A stretch of DNA of 6,021 nt from Actinomycetes bacterium. Its GTDB lineage: Bacteria > Actinomycetota > Acidimicrobiia > Acidimicrobiales > SZUA-35. Numbering within the stretch: the first letter of the stretch is position 1; each line of letters starts with the position of its first letter. A program made the translations under genes and the position numbers. The DNA lies in the NCBI GenBank assembly GCA_024227975.1, contig JAAETV010000718.1, positions 1 through 6,021 of the forward strand, read 5' to 3'. Positions 1-5,486 of the stretch are shown piece by piece. The notes under the pieces are model-generated. The model was not told where the DNA came from. It was given only the letters and a program-made list of their open reading frames with translations, and ran no database searches.

Positions 1-41
1 CCCTTCTTGGTTGTGGTGCGGTTGGTGGTTGCCGTGGTCAT
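1..41 (-). CDS. Possible 5' end of a gene leaving the window on the left
   Basis: An ATG on the minus strand at 41-39 opens a frame that stays open to the window edge and reads MTTATTNRTTTKK. Ten of the twelve codons after the ATG end in G or C, as in the neighbouring genes. The peptide is rich in Thr and ends in Lys, which would suit a flexible N-terminus, but no family can be recognised from 13 residues. No clear Shine-Dalgarno precedes the ATG. The gene would lie 125 bases downstream of selD on the same strand. The opposite strand is also open over this stretch, so this is only a candidate. Confidence 0.35.
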   Translation of the reverse strand, partial: MTTATTNRTTTKK

Positions 42-73
42 GAATCCATCTTGAATCCAGAACCCAACCCTCG

Positions 74-134
74 AATCGGGGATACCCCTATGCCCCGGGG
101 GCCGACTAGGGGGTTGGCTCGATGCCAGGCCCCC
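74..134. repeat. G/C-rich cluster of competing hairpins after selD
   Basis: The gap between the selD stop and the left-edge frame holds several inverted repeats. These are GGGG-ATA-CCCC at 78-88, the palindrome CCCCGGGG at 93-100, CCCCTA (85-90) with TAGGGG (107-112), and GGGGGCC (97-103) with GGCCCCC (128-134). The last encloses TGGC-TCGAT-GCCA (115-127). Some of these pairings exclude each other. There is no T-run on either side, so it is not a standard intrinsic terminator, but its place just past the selD stop suits a transcript end or 3' stabiliser. An 8-base direct repeat, TGAATCCA, lies nearby at 41-48 and 52-59. Confidence 0.35.
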
Positions 135-166
135 AGCGGTATTGCGGGAGAATTGCACCCACTCGG

Positions 167-1216
167 CTAGCCCAGAATCACTCCCCCGGCGCCCCCAGTA
201 GTCGAGCCGATGCGGGCCGCAGTATGGCCAGTGCCCGCCAACCGGTCGAGCACCTCAGCCGTCCGATCGGGAGCGACGCCGAATACCAGCCCACCTGAGG
301 TCTGGGCGTCGGCTATCAGGAGCTGGGTGACCTCGTCATAGCTGCCGGCCTCGAGGAACTCGGCCCCCGCGGCCAGGTTGCGCTTACTACCTCCCGGCAT
401 GATGCCGTCCTCGGCCAGTTCCTTGGCCCCGGGGAGGAAGGGAATGGCTTCGACCGCGATGGTGGCCACGACACCGGATTCGATCGTCATACGACCAAGA
501 TGGCCGAGCAGGCCAAAGCCGGTGACATCGGTACAGCCGGTGGCCCCGCCATCGACGGCAATGACCGAGGCGACATCGTTGAGCCTGATCATCTCGGCGA
601 CGGCGGCGGCCGCTACGCCCTCGCCGGCAACGCCAGCCTTGATGGCGGTGGTGACAACTCCCACCCCCAACGGTTTGGTCAGGATCAGATCGTCGCCCGG
701 TCGCAGGCCAGCGTTGGTCAGGATCCGATTCGGGTGAACCTCGCCGGTGACCGCCATACCGTATTTGGGCTCCGGATCATCGATGGTATGACCACCGGCG
801 ATCACGAACCCGCCGGCCTGAGCAATGTCTTGACCCCCAGCCAAGACCTCGCCGAGGAGCGATAGGGGAAGGGCATCATTGTTCCAGCCAACGAGGTTCA
901 GGGCGAACAGGGGCCGCCCGCCCATGGCATAGACGTCGGAAACACTGTTGGCCGCCGCTACTCGGCCCCAGGTGCGGGCATCGTCGACGACGGGGGTGAT
1001 GAAGTCGGCGGTCGAGACCAGGGCCCGGTCGTCATCGAGGCGCCAAACGGCAGCGTCGTCGCCCGAGGAGGCGCCAACCAAGAGCTCGACCGGGTTGGCC
1101 GGCTTGTCAGATTCAAGTTGGCGCACGACCTGCGCCAGCTCGCCGGGAGCGAGCTTGCAGCCTCAACCAGCACCATGGCTGAACTGGGTGAGCCTGGTTG
1201 GCCGCTCATCGCTCAT
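167..1216 (-). CDS. selD: Selenide, water dikinase (selenophosphate synthetase), selenocysteine-containing
   Basis: SelD makes selenophosphate from selenide and ATP in the cytoplasm; selenophosphate is the selenium donor for Sec-tRNA synthesis. With the in-frame TGA at 1163-1165 read as Sec, the protein has 349 residues, close to the 347 of E. coli SelD. Its N-terminus reads RLTQFSHGAG-U18-GCKL, matching the catalytic Cys17 and Lys20 region of E. coli SelD; here the equivalents are Sec18 and Lys21. Further family motifs follow: GDDAAVW, STADF.TPVVDD, AANSVSDVYAMGG, GGHTIDDPEPKYG, TDVTGFGLLGHL and DAQTSGG. The ATG at 1216 is chosen because AAGGAG lies 6 bases before it and the SelD homology starts right after it. 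A start at GTG 1126 would remove the whole active-site loop. It lies 70 bases downstream of the acetyltransferase gene on the same strand and may share its transcript. The stop is TAG at 169-167. Identity is near certain; Sec decoding is inferred from alignment and the SECIS-like hairpin. Confidence 0.95.
1130..1160 (-). promoter_or_regulatory. Candidate bacterial SECIS element inside selD
   Basis: In the mRNA, starting two bases after the UGA, CUGC (1160-1157) can pair with GCAG (1133-1130). Above it, after a bulged A facing GGC, AGCUCGC (1155-1149) pairs perfectly with GCGAGCU (1143-1137), closing a UCCCG loop (1148-1144). The apical loop begins 18 bases from the U of UGA, within the usual spacing for bacterial SECIS hairpins read by SelB. 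The loop does not begin with the GU or early G common in known elements unless the top one or two pairs open. The fold was made by eye, so the position is firmer than the exact pairing. Confidence 0.72.
1163..1165 (-). other. In-frame TGA read as selenocysteine (Sec18 of SelD)
   Basis: On the minus strand the codons run CAT GGT GCT GGT TGA GGC TGC AAG, reading H-G-A-G-U-G-C-K. The frame is unbroken SelD sequence on both sides of the TGA. The position is that of the first Cys of the GCGCK motif, which in many SelD proteins is Cys and in others Sec. Exact placement at the catalytic residue, with good homology before and after, makes recoding much more likely than a nonsense mutation or sequencing error. 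Confidence 0.92.
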
Positions 1217-1222
1217 CGGGGG

Positions 1223-1228
1223 CTCCTT
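1223..1228 (-). promoter_or_regulatory. Shine-Dalgarno deciding the selD start
   Basis: AAGGAG on the minus strand lies 6 bases before the ATG at 1216. It supports that start over the internal GTG at 1126, before which no comparable purine-rich site is seen. A TAGCAT hexamer at 1248-1243 could be a weak -10 box for selD alone, but no good -35 accompanies it. Confidence 0.75.
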
Positions 1229-1286
1229 CGCTCGGAGTTGTCATGCTACCGGTGGAAGCCGCCTCGGGCCGGCGGGGCGTGCTACC

Positions 1287-2519
1287 TCAGAACTCCTCGA
1301 TGCAGTAGGGAGGTCGATCGGTGCGAAAGAGATCGTCGGCTTTGGCCATAGCTTCTCCGCAGCCTTCGATCCTGGCCGCTCGGGCCAACGCGGTCGCCGT
1401 TCGTCCACCGAGGTAGAGGCTGCCGAGATCGCTGATGTCCATGGTCAACTCGGGCTCGGCTGTCGTCGAGCGGCAGTGACCAACCCCCTCGGTCACCTCC
1501 AGCTCAAAGCGGCCACCGCGCCCGAGGAAGGGATCAGCGACCTCGAAGACCAGATTGCCCTCTGCCCGGTAGCGCCGAGCTTCGAGCACCCTGACGACAT
1601 CGAGGGGACGGATCCACATGGTGTCGATCTGGGACCATTTCACCGAGCGGTTCCGGTCGGCCTCGATCAGCACCGGTTCATCGACCGGGGCATTCCACCA
1701 GCTGACATTGCGGTACAGGTCGATGTTGGTGATGAAGGACCAGAGGGTACGACGGACCATGTCATCGAGGGCCACCAGCTCGATGATCTGGGTCGTGCCC
1801 TCATCCCAGTCGTTCCCGGGATGGCGATGACGGTAGGCGACGTAGCCGACCCCTTCTCCCGCTCGCCTGGCCTCCACGAAACGCAGTGAGGTCGCTCCCC
1901 CTCGCCAGTGCTCGAGATCGGCCAGGATTCGCGCCCGCCACCAGCCAGGGGTGCGAGCGAACACCCCTGGGTTGTTGGACCGGTGCTGTTCGAAGATAGG
2001 AGGGAGAGCCTCGGCCGCTTCCTCGGGATAGAGCATACGGACGGTGACATCGCTGGGCCCGGGCGGCACGGTTGTGGACCGGGCCGCGATCGACAGGTCG
2101 AGGCCGAAGCAGGCGGGCCCGTAGCCGAACCGACCGTAGATCCGCTCCTCGGAGGCCCAGAGGACAGCCATGGGCTGGTCCCGATCAATGGCCTGCTCGA
2201 GGTGCATCCTCATCATCTGGGTGAGGATGCCGCGCCGCCGGTGGGTGGGGTGAACGGTGACCTGGGTCGTGCCGGCGCTGGGAACCGAACCCCCAGGCAC
2301 AGTGACATCCAGGTCGCATGCTCCGAAGGTGGCGACGATCTTGCCCTCGTCGAAGGCTGCGATGGTTGCTTCGAGAACATTGGTAGCCATGAATCGATCG
2401 ATGCCACCCTCGGCATCTGGGCGTCCGTCGTGACCGAATCCTCGGTTGACGGCAGCGCCGTAGTCACCGATCTCCTCGGCCGTAATGAACCTGATCTCCA
2501 CACCATCTTGGATCGCCAC
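1287..2519 (-). CDS. Eis-like GNAT family N-acetyltransferase
   Basis: This 410-residue protein has the size and layout of the Eis family (Mycobacterium tuberculosis Eis has 402 residues): an N-terminal GNAT domain, a second GNAT-like domain and a C-terminal SCP2-like domain. The acetyl-CoA pyrophosphate loop is visible at residues 87-100 (VTVHPTHRRRGILT). It is followed by the Eis signature WASEERIYGRFGYGPA at 121-136, which holds the Tyr expected to act as general acid. The chain ends in Phe410, as Eis ends in a Phe whose free carboxylate takes part in catalysis. Family members acetylate amines, including aminoglycosides and protein lysines; the substrate here cannot be told. The first codon is GTG at 2519 with no Shine-Dalgarno, but TAGACT six bases upstream suggests a leaderless message. 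GTG at 2501 (codon 7) is an alternative. It lies 82 bases after the ABM-like gene and 70 before selD. Calling it an aminoglycoside resistance gene would go beyond the sequence. Confidence 0.88.
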   Translation of the reverse strand: MAIQDGVEIRFITAEEIGDYGAAVNRGFGHDGRPDAEGGIDRFMATNVLEATIAAFDEGKIVATFGACDLDVTVPGGSVPSAGTTQVTVHPTHRRRGILTQMMRMHLEQAIDRDQPMAVLWASEERIYGRFGYGPACFGLDLSIAARSTTVPPGPSDVTVRMLYPEEAAEALPPIFEQHRSNNPGVFARTPGWWRARILADLEHWRGGATSLRFVEARRAGEGVGYVAYRHRHPGNDWDEGTTQIIELVALDDMVRRTLWSFITNIDLYRNVSWWNAPVDEPVLIEADRNRSVKWSQIDTMWIRPLDVVRVLEARRYRAEGNLVFEVADPFLGRGGRFELEVTEGVGHCRSTTAEPELTMDISDLGSLYLGGRTATALARAARIEGCGEAMAKADDLFRTDRPPYCIEEF

Positions 2520-2525
2520 AGGAGC

Positions 2526-2531
2526 AGTCTA
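2526..2531 (-). promoter_or_regulatory. Possible -10 box for a leaderless acetyltransferase transcript
   Basis: TAGACT fits the TANNNT actinobacterial -10 pattern and ends six bases before the GTG at 2519. Transcription would then begin at or next to the start codon, which agrees with the lack of a Shine-Dalgarno there. Only a weak -35-like sequence lies upstream. Confidence 0.4.
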
Positions 2532-2601
2532 GGAACCCGGGCCAGACCACTTCAGCCATTTTCGCGACGACAGTTCCCTTGACCGTCCGGCGGAGCGAGA
2601 G

Positions 2602-2904
2602 CTAGTCGTCGTAGAGGCAGTAGTTGCCTATGACGGTGGCGCCAGCAGGAGCCGGGGGCACATCACAGCGCTCGGCGATATTGTCAGTGAACGCCTTGAA
2701 GGCACGGTTATTGGCCAATGGATTCTCCTCACCATCGATGCGAGCGGTGTGGATGAAGGTGACACCGTCATCGAGGCGGACTGTGCCATAGCTGAGCCCC
2801 TCCGGCTTGGTCTGGGCCAACTCGGCGAACACCGCCTCGACCAGGGCCTGATTCTCATCACCCCTCCCTTCCTTCACCTGGTAGCGAACCACAGTCGTAC
2901 TCAT
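2602..2904 (-). CDS. Small monooxygenase-like (ABM, dimeric alpha-beta barrel) protein
   Basis: This 100-residue protein begins MSTTVVRYQVKEGRGDEN and continues with a helix (ALVEAVFAELAQTKP), strands (GLSYGTVRLDDGVTFIHTA) and a second helix (NNRAFKAFTDNIAERCD). That pattern and length match one ferredoxin-like ABM domain, a fold that works as a dimer with a small-molecule pocket. No catalytic residue or cofactor can be assigned, so enzymatic activity is not proven. The ATG at 2904 is chosen because AAGGAG lies seven bases before it (2917-2912) and the recognisable fold starts there. The frame is open upstream to 2958, but that extra peptide has no such support. The gene faces the arsR-type operon across a shared 130-base region, so the ArsR protein may also control it. 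The end is TAG at 2604. Confidence 0.75.
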   Translation of the reverse strand: MSTTVVRYQVKEGRGDENQALVEAVFAELAQTKPEGLSYGTVRLDDGVTFIHTARIDGEENPLANNRAFKAFTDNIAERCDVPPAPAGATVIGNYCLYDD

Positions 2905-2911
2905 CAGTGCT

Positions 2912-2917
2912 CTCCTT
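2912..2917 (-). promoter_or_regulatory. Shine-Dalgarno deciding the ABM-like gene start
   Basis: AAGGAG on the minus strand lies seven bases before the ATG at 2904. It favours the 100-residue product over an 18-residue N-terminal extension. Confidence 0.7.
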
Positions 2918-2973
2918 GTCTCAGACGTTCTGATCACTACCTGCCTGGTATTCGGCATTGGTAGGCCGGATCG

Positions 2974-3013
2974 GTAACTTGTACGTTACCGTAACTCGTG
3001 AGTTACGGTAACG
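2974..3013. promoter_or_regulatory. Tandem palindromic operator, probably for the ArsR-type repressor
   Basis: Two 16-base sites of the form GTAACT-N6-TTAC lie head to tail at 2974-2989 and 2991-3006. A third GTAAC starts at 3008 in a degraded copy, so the step is exactly 17 bases (2974, 2991, 3008). The second site is the centre of a perfect 30-base inverted repeat at 2984-3013, with arm CGTTACCGTAACTC, a two-base centre GT and the reverse complement of the arm. The array lies immediately before the arsR-type gene and next to its -10 box, the usual place for an ArsR-family autorepressor to bind. Binding by this particular protein is inference. Confidence 0.8.
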
Positions 3014-3019
3014 GGCGGT

Positions 3020-3025
3020 TATGAT
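3020..3025 (+). promoter_or_regulatory. -10 box of the arsR-type operon
   Basis: TATGAT differs from TATAAT at one base. It ends nine bases before the ATG at 3035, so the transcript would have almost no leader; no Shine-Dalgarno precedes that ATG. The -35 region falls inside the palindromic operator and has no clear consensus, so a repressor bound there would block RNA polymerase. Confidence 0.55.
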
Positions 3026-3034
3026 AGCTGCAAC

Positions 3035-3406
3035 ATGGCTGAGGCACTCACCCCCATCGAGCGACTCGAAGGAGATCCCTTCGAGGCCCTGGCGGACCCC
3101 CAACGGCGCACGATCGTCCAGATGCTTCGCCACGGCGAGCAGCCCGTCCAGGCCTTGGCCGACCAACTACCCATCAGCCGGCCCGCCGTCAGCCGTCACC
3201 TCCGGTTGTTGAAGAGAGCTGGGTTGGTGACCGATCGCCCCGAAGGAACACGCCGCCTGTACCGTCTTGATCAGCAAGGCTTGGAGGCCGTGAGGGCCTA
3301 CGTCGACGACATCTGGGGAGACGCCATCCGCCGATTCACACTGTTTGCCGAGAACACCGCAAGCCAAGCCGACGACCAGTCAGTTGAAAACAGCACCGAT
3401 CGATGA
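3035..3406 (+). CDS. ArsR family winged-helix transcriptional repressor
   Basis: This 123-residue protein has an ArsR-type winged helix at about residues 14-85. It opens with DPFEALADPQRRTIVQML, followed by the helix-turn-helix (QALADQLPISRPAVSRHLRLLKRAGLV, recognition helix about 48-62) and the wing DRPEGTRRLYRLD. A short acidic, polar tail ends the chain. It has no cysteine at all and none of the usual ELCVCDL metal site, so it is unlikely to sense arsenite or soft metals through thiols. It belongs rather with the non-metal ArsR proteins paired with SRPBCC genes. Its stop TGA overlaps the next gene's ATG (ATGA, 3403-3406), so the two are probably translationally coupled. It likely represses its own operon through the palindromes just upstream. 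The effector is unknown. Confidence 0.9.
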   Translation: MAEALTPIERLEGDPFEALADPQRRTIVQMLRHGEQPVQALADQLPISRPAVSRHLRLLKRAGLVTDRPEGTRRLYRLDQQGLEAVRAYVDDIWGDAIRRFTLFAENTASQADDQSVENSTDR

Positions 3407-3843
3407 CGATGATCGAACCGCTCATCTACGAGTTCATCGTCAATTGCTCCGTCGAGCACGCCTTCAACACCTGGACGGCCAAGATCGACAGCTGGTGGCC
3501 AAAGGATCACCGGATGATCGACGGTGGCGAAATCACCTTCGTGCTCGAAGGCCACCTCGGCGGCCGGATCACCGAGCAAGCCGATGACGGTAGAACCGCT
3601 GAGTGGGGGCGCATCACCCGCTGGGACCCACCCCACGCCCTCGAATACCACTGGTATGCCGCGTCATCCCCCGACGAACCGACCGAAGTCCAGCTGACGT
3701 TCACCGATCAGGACGGCAAGACGATGATCCGTATCGTCCATCGAGGCTGGGATCGCTTCGAGACCGATGCAGAGTTGCGTCGTTCGAGAAACGAGCAGGG
3801 TTGGGACGGGCTGCTGGATGCGTATCAGCGGACGGTGAAGTGA
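3403..3843 (+). CDS. SRPBCC / AHSA1 (START-like) domain protein
   Basis: This 146-residue protein has one SRPBCC domain, a helix-grip fold that encloses a hydrophobic ligand cavity. Family marks are EHAFNTWTAKIDSWWP (residues 18-33), the GRITRWDPPHALEYHW strand pair (69-84), TEVQLTF (94-100), MIRIVHRGWDRF (108-119) and the closing helix GWDGLLDAYQR (133-143). The helix and Trp-rich edges are typical of AHSA1-type members found next to ArsR regulators. The ligand and any catalysis are unknown. The start at 3403 overlaps the arsR stop; a second ATG at 3409 is an equally possible start and would remove two residues. The stop TGA shares its A with the next ATG (TGATG, 3841-3845). Confidence 0.88.
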   Translation: MTMIEPLIYEFIVNCSVEHAFNTWTAKIDSWWPKDHRMIDGGEITFVLEGHLGGRITEQADDGRTAEWGRITRWDPPHALEYHWYAASSPDEPTEVQLTFTDQDGKTMIRIVHRGWDRFETDAELRRSRNEQGWDGLLDAYQRTVK

Positions 3844-4370
3844 TGACTGATCGATCCGTCGCCTTCCTCCGGGGGATCAATGTCGGTGGTCATCGGGTGA
3901 CCAAGGACGAGCTGATCGCCGTGTTCACATCTCTCGGCTTCGAGCGAGTTGACACCTTCTTGGCTAGCGGCAACGTCTTGTTCGAGCCAACCGTGGCTGT
4001 CGATGAAGCCGTCATTGGGGAGGCCCTTGAGGCCTCACTTGGCTATGGGGTTCCGACGACGGTGCGATCAGCTGGTGAGATCGCAACGCTGGCCACGGCT
4101 GCACCGTTCAGCGACGATGAGTTGTCGACCTCAGACGGCAAGCCGCAGGTCATCCTCCTGTTCGAGCAGCCCCCATCTGGTGTCGAGGCAACTCTCATCG
4201 AGAGCGCACCGGACGAGGACAAACTCGTGTTCGACGATCGGGCCATCCACTGGCTTCCCTCGGCCGGTGTGAGCACTTCGGCCCTCGACCTGGCCGAGAT
4301 GGGGCGCCTGGCCGGTACTCACACGATCCGAACAGTCAATACGATCCGCCGGCTGGTTCCCAAGCTGTAG
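3843..4370 (+). CDS. DUF1697 family protein
   Basis: This 175-residue protein matches DUF1697 in length and motifs: VAFLRGINVGGHRVTKDEL near the N-terminus (residues 6-24), LGFERVDTFLASGNVLFE (31-48), a central strand PQVILLFEQP (101-110) and the C-terminal THTIRTVNTIRRL (159-171). DUF1697 proteins are widespread in bacteria and have no established biochemical role, so none is assigned. The start is the ATG overlapping the SRPBCC stop, which fits the beginning of the family. An in-frame extension to 3603 lies wholly inside the SRPBCC gene and is rejected. It is the third and apparently last gene of the arsR-type operon. Confidence 0.88.
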   Translation: MTDRSVAFLRGINVGGHRVTKDELIAVFTSLGFERVDTFLASGNVLFEPTVAVDEAVIGEALEASLGYGVPTTVRSAGEIATLATAAPFSDDELSTSDGKPQVILLFEQPPSGVEATLIESAPDEDKLVFDDRAIHWLPSAGVSTSALDLAEMGRLAGTHTIRTVNTIRRLVPKL

Positions 4371-4394
4371 GCGCAAGCCATCCCAATCACTGGT

Positions 4395-4414
4395 GTCCCT
4401 TGGGCTGTGGGGAC
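4395..4414 (+). terminator. Weak hairpin between the arsR-type operon and the oxidoreductase gene
   Basis: GTCCC (4395-4399) can pair with GGGAC (4410-4414), plus one T-G pair inside, in the 66-base gap after the DUF1697 stop. No T-run follows, so this is at best a weak or factor-assisted terminator and could be chance. Confidence 0.2.
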
Positions 4415-4436
4415 CGTGGTGCGCGAGACTCGGGGC

Positions 4437-5486
4437 ATGAAGCTCGGACTTTCCATCGGCTACTCGGGATCGAAGCTGCGCATCCCGATCGACCGCATCA
4501 AGTTGGCGGAACACCTCGGCTATGACTCGGTCTGGACGGCCGAGGCCTACGGCTCGGACGCCATCACTCCCCTGGCCTGGATCGCAGCCCAGACCGAACG
4601 GATCCGCCTCGGTACCGGCATCATGCAACTCGCCGGCCGCTCCCCGGCCATGGCCGCCATGCAGACCCAGACCGTCGATGCCTTGGCTGGCGGCAATCGG
4701 GTCATCGCCGGGCTCGGGGTTTCGGGGCCCCAGATCGTCGAGGGCTGGTACGGCGAACCGTGGGGCAAGCCCTACTGGCGACTACGCGACTACATCCAGA
4801 TCATGCGCAAGGTGAACCTCCGCGAAGACCCCCTCACCCATGATGGACGCGAGTATCAGCTCCCCTACAAGGGCCCCGGGGCCATGGGTATCGGCAAACC
4901 GTTGATGTCGATCCTCCATACCAACAAGGAGCTCCCGATCTGGCTCGGCTCAGGCTCAGAGGCAACCGTCAAGCTGACGGCTGAGCTCTGCGACGGCTGG
5001 CTGCCCATGCACTTCGTCCCCGGTCGTATGGACTTTTTCCGCCCCTGGATCGAGGAGGGCTTCCGCCGAGCCGGTAACGGCAAGTCTTGGAAGGATCTGG
5101 AGATCGTGGGTCGGGGCACGGTGCTGATCACCGACGATGTGAAGGGGGCCCTGGAAAGGGTGAAACCGGGGATCGCCCTCTACGCCGGAGGCATGGGCCA
5201 CAAGGACATCAACTTCCACAACGAGCACATGCGCCAACGCGGCTATCCCGAGGTTGCGGAGAAGGTCCAGGAGCTCTTCCTGGCCGGCCGCAAGCAGGAG
5301 GCGATCAAGGCCATCCCCGATGACTACGTCGATGAGGCCGGCCTCTACGGCTCGGTCAAGCGCATCGAGGAACGCTGGACGGCCTGGGCTGATTCGGGCA
5401 TCACCGGCTTCACCGTGACCACCGATCAGGAAGAGGCCCTCGAACTGATGGCCGATCTGGCTGGGACTCGGCGGGCCACGAGCTAG
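4437..5486 (+). CDS. LLM class (luciferase-like) flavin/F420-dependent oxidoreductase
   Basis: This 349-residue protein is a bacterial luciferase-like TIM barrel. It opens with MKLGLSIGYSGS, then AEHLGYDSVWTAEAYGSDAITPLAWIAAQTERIRLGTGIMQLAGRSPAMAAMQTQTVD in pieces typical of the family (residues 24-80). Next come GRVIAGLGVSGPQ-like sequence (NRVIAGLGVSGPQ, 87-99), PIWLGSGSEATVKLTAELCDGWLP (167-190) and the closing GITGFTV (321-327). Actinobacterial members of this type usually use reduced F420 rather than FMN, but the cofactor and substrate cannot be read here. The ATG at 4437 is chosen because MKLGL is the normal N-terminus; the frame is open back to GTG 4407, which adds ten unconserved residues. 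No good Shine-Dalgarno precedes it. The TAG stop at 5484-5486 overlaps the opposing gene's stop. It may have its own promoter or be read from the arsR-type operon 66 bases upstream. Confidence 0.9.
   Translation: MKLGLSIGYSGSKLRIPIDRIKLAEHLGYDSVWTAEAYGSDAITPLAWIAAQTERIRLGTGIMQLAGRSPAMAAMQTQTVDALAGGNRVIAGLGVSGPQIVEGWYGEPWGKPYWRLRDYIQIMRKVNLREDPLTHDGREYQLPYKGPGAMGIGKPLMSILHTNKELPIWLGSGSEATVKLTAELCDGWLPMHFVPGRMDFFRPWIEEGFRRAGNGKSWKDLEIVGRGTVLITDDVKGALERVKPGIALYAGGMGHKDINFHNEHMRQRGYPEVAEKVQELFLAGRKQEAIKAIPDDYVDEAGLYGSVKRIEERWTAWADSGITGFTVTTDQEEALELMADLAGTRRATS

Noticed and set aside
1..166. A tRNA, in particular tRNA-Sec, beside selD
   Set aside because: TCGAATC near 71-77 hints at a T-loop, but no acceptor stem, anticodon arm or proper T-arm can be built on either strand.
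3..170. Plus-strand frame open from the left edge to TAG 168-170
   Set aside because: The peptide has no recognisable pattern, it covers the palindromic region, and an open frame of this length is common by chance in high-GC DNA.
378..889. Plus-strand open frames opposite selD and similar long frames opposite the acetyltransferase (948-2582)
   Set aside because: They are shadows of strong third-position G/C bias; the minus strand carries clear family motifs throughout.
167..1126. A 319-residue SelD starting at GTG 1126
   Set aside because: It lacks the Sec18/Lys21 active-site loop and has no Shine-Dalgarno, while the frame continues as true SelD sequence through the TGA to an ATG with AAGGAG before it.
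1210..1289. Sec read-through of the acetyltransferase TGA stop at 1289-1287, since the frame stays open about 26 more codons
   Set aside because: Eis proteins end in a catalytic Phe, which this frame has just before the TGA. The read-through peptide resembles nothing and runs into the selD start.
2393..2402. Palindrome ATCGATCGAT as a binding site
   Set aside because: It lies within the acetyltransferase coding sequence in a genome rich in GATC and TCGA words, and has no partner or context.
2905..2958. An 18-residue N-terminal extension of the ABM-like protein
   Set aside because: The ATG at 2904 has a good Shine-Dalgarno and begins the recognisable fold; the extension would occupy the leader region.
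3603..3842. An 80-residue N-terminal extension of the DUF1697 protein
   Set aside because: It is an out-of-frame reading of the SRPBCC gene; the family begins at the ATG that overlaps the SRPBCC stop.
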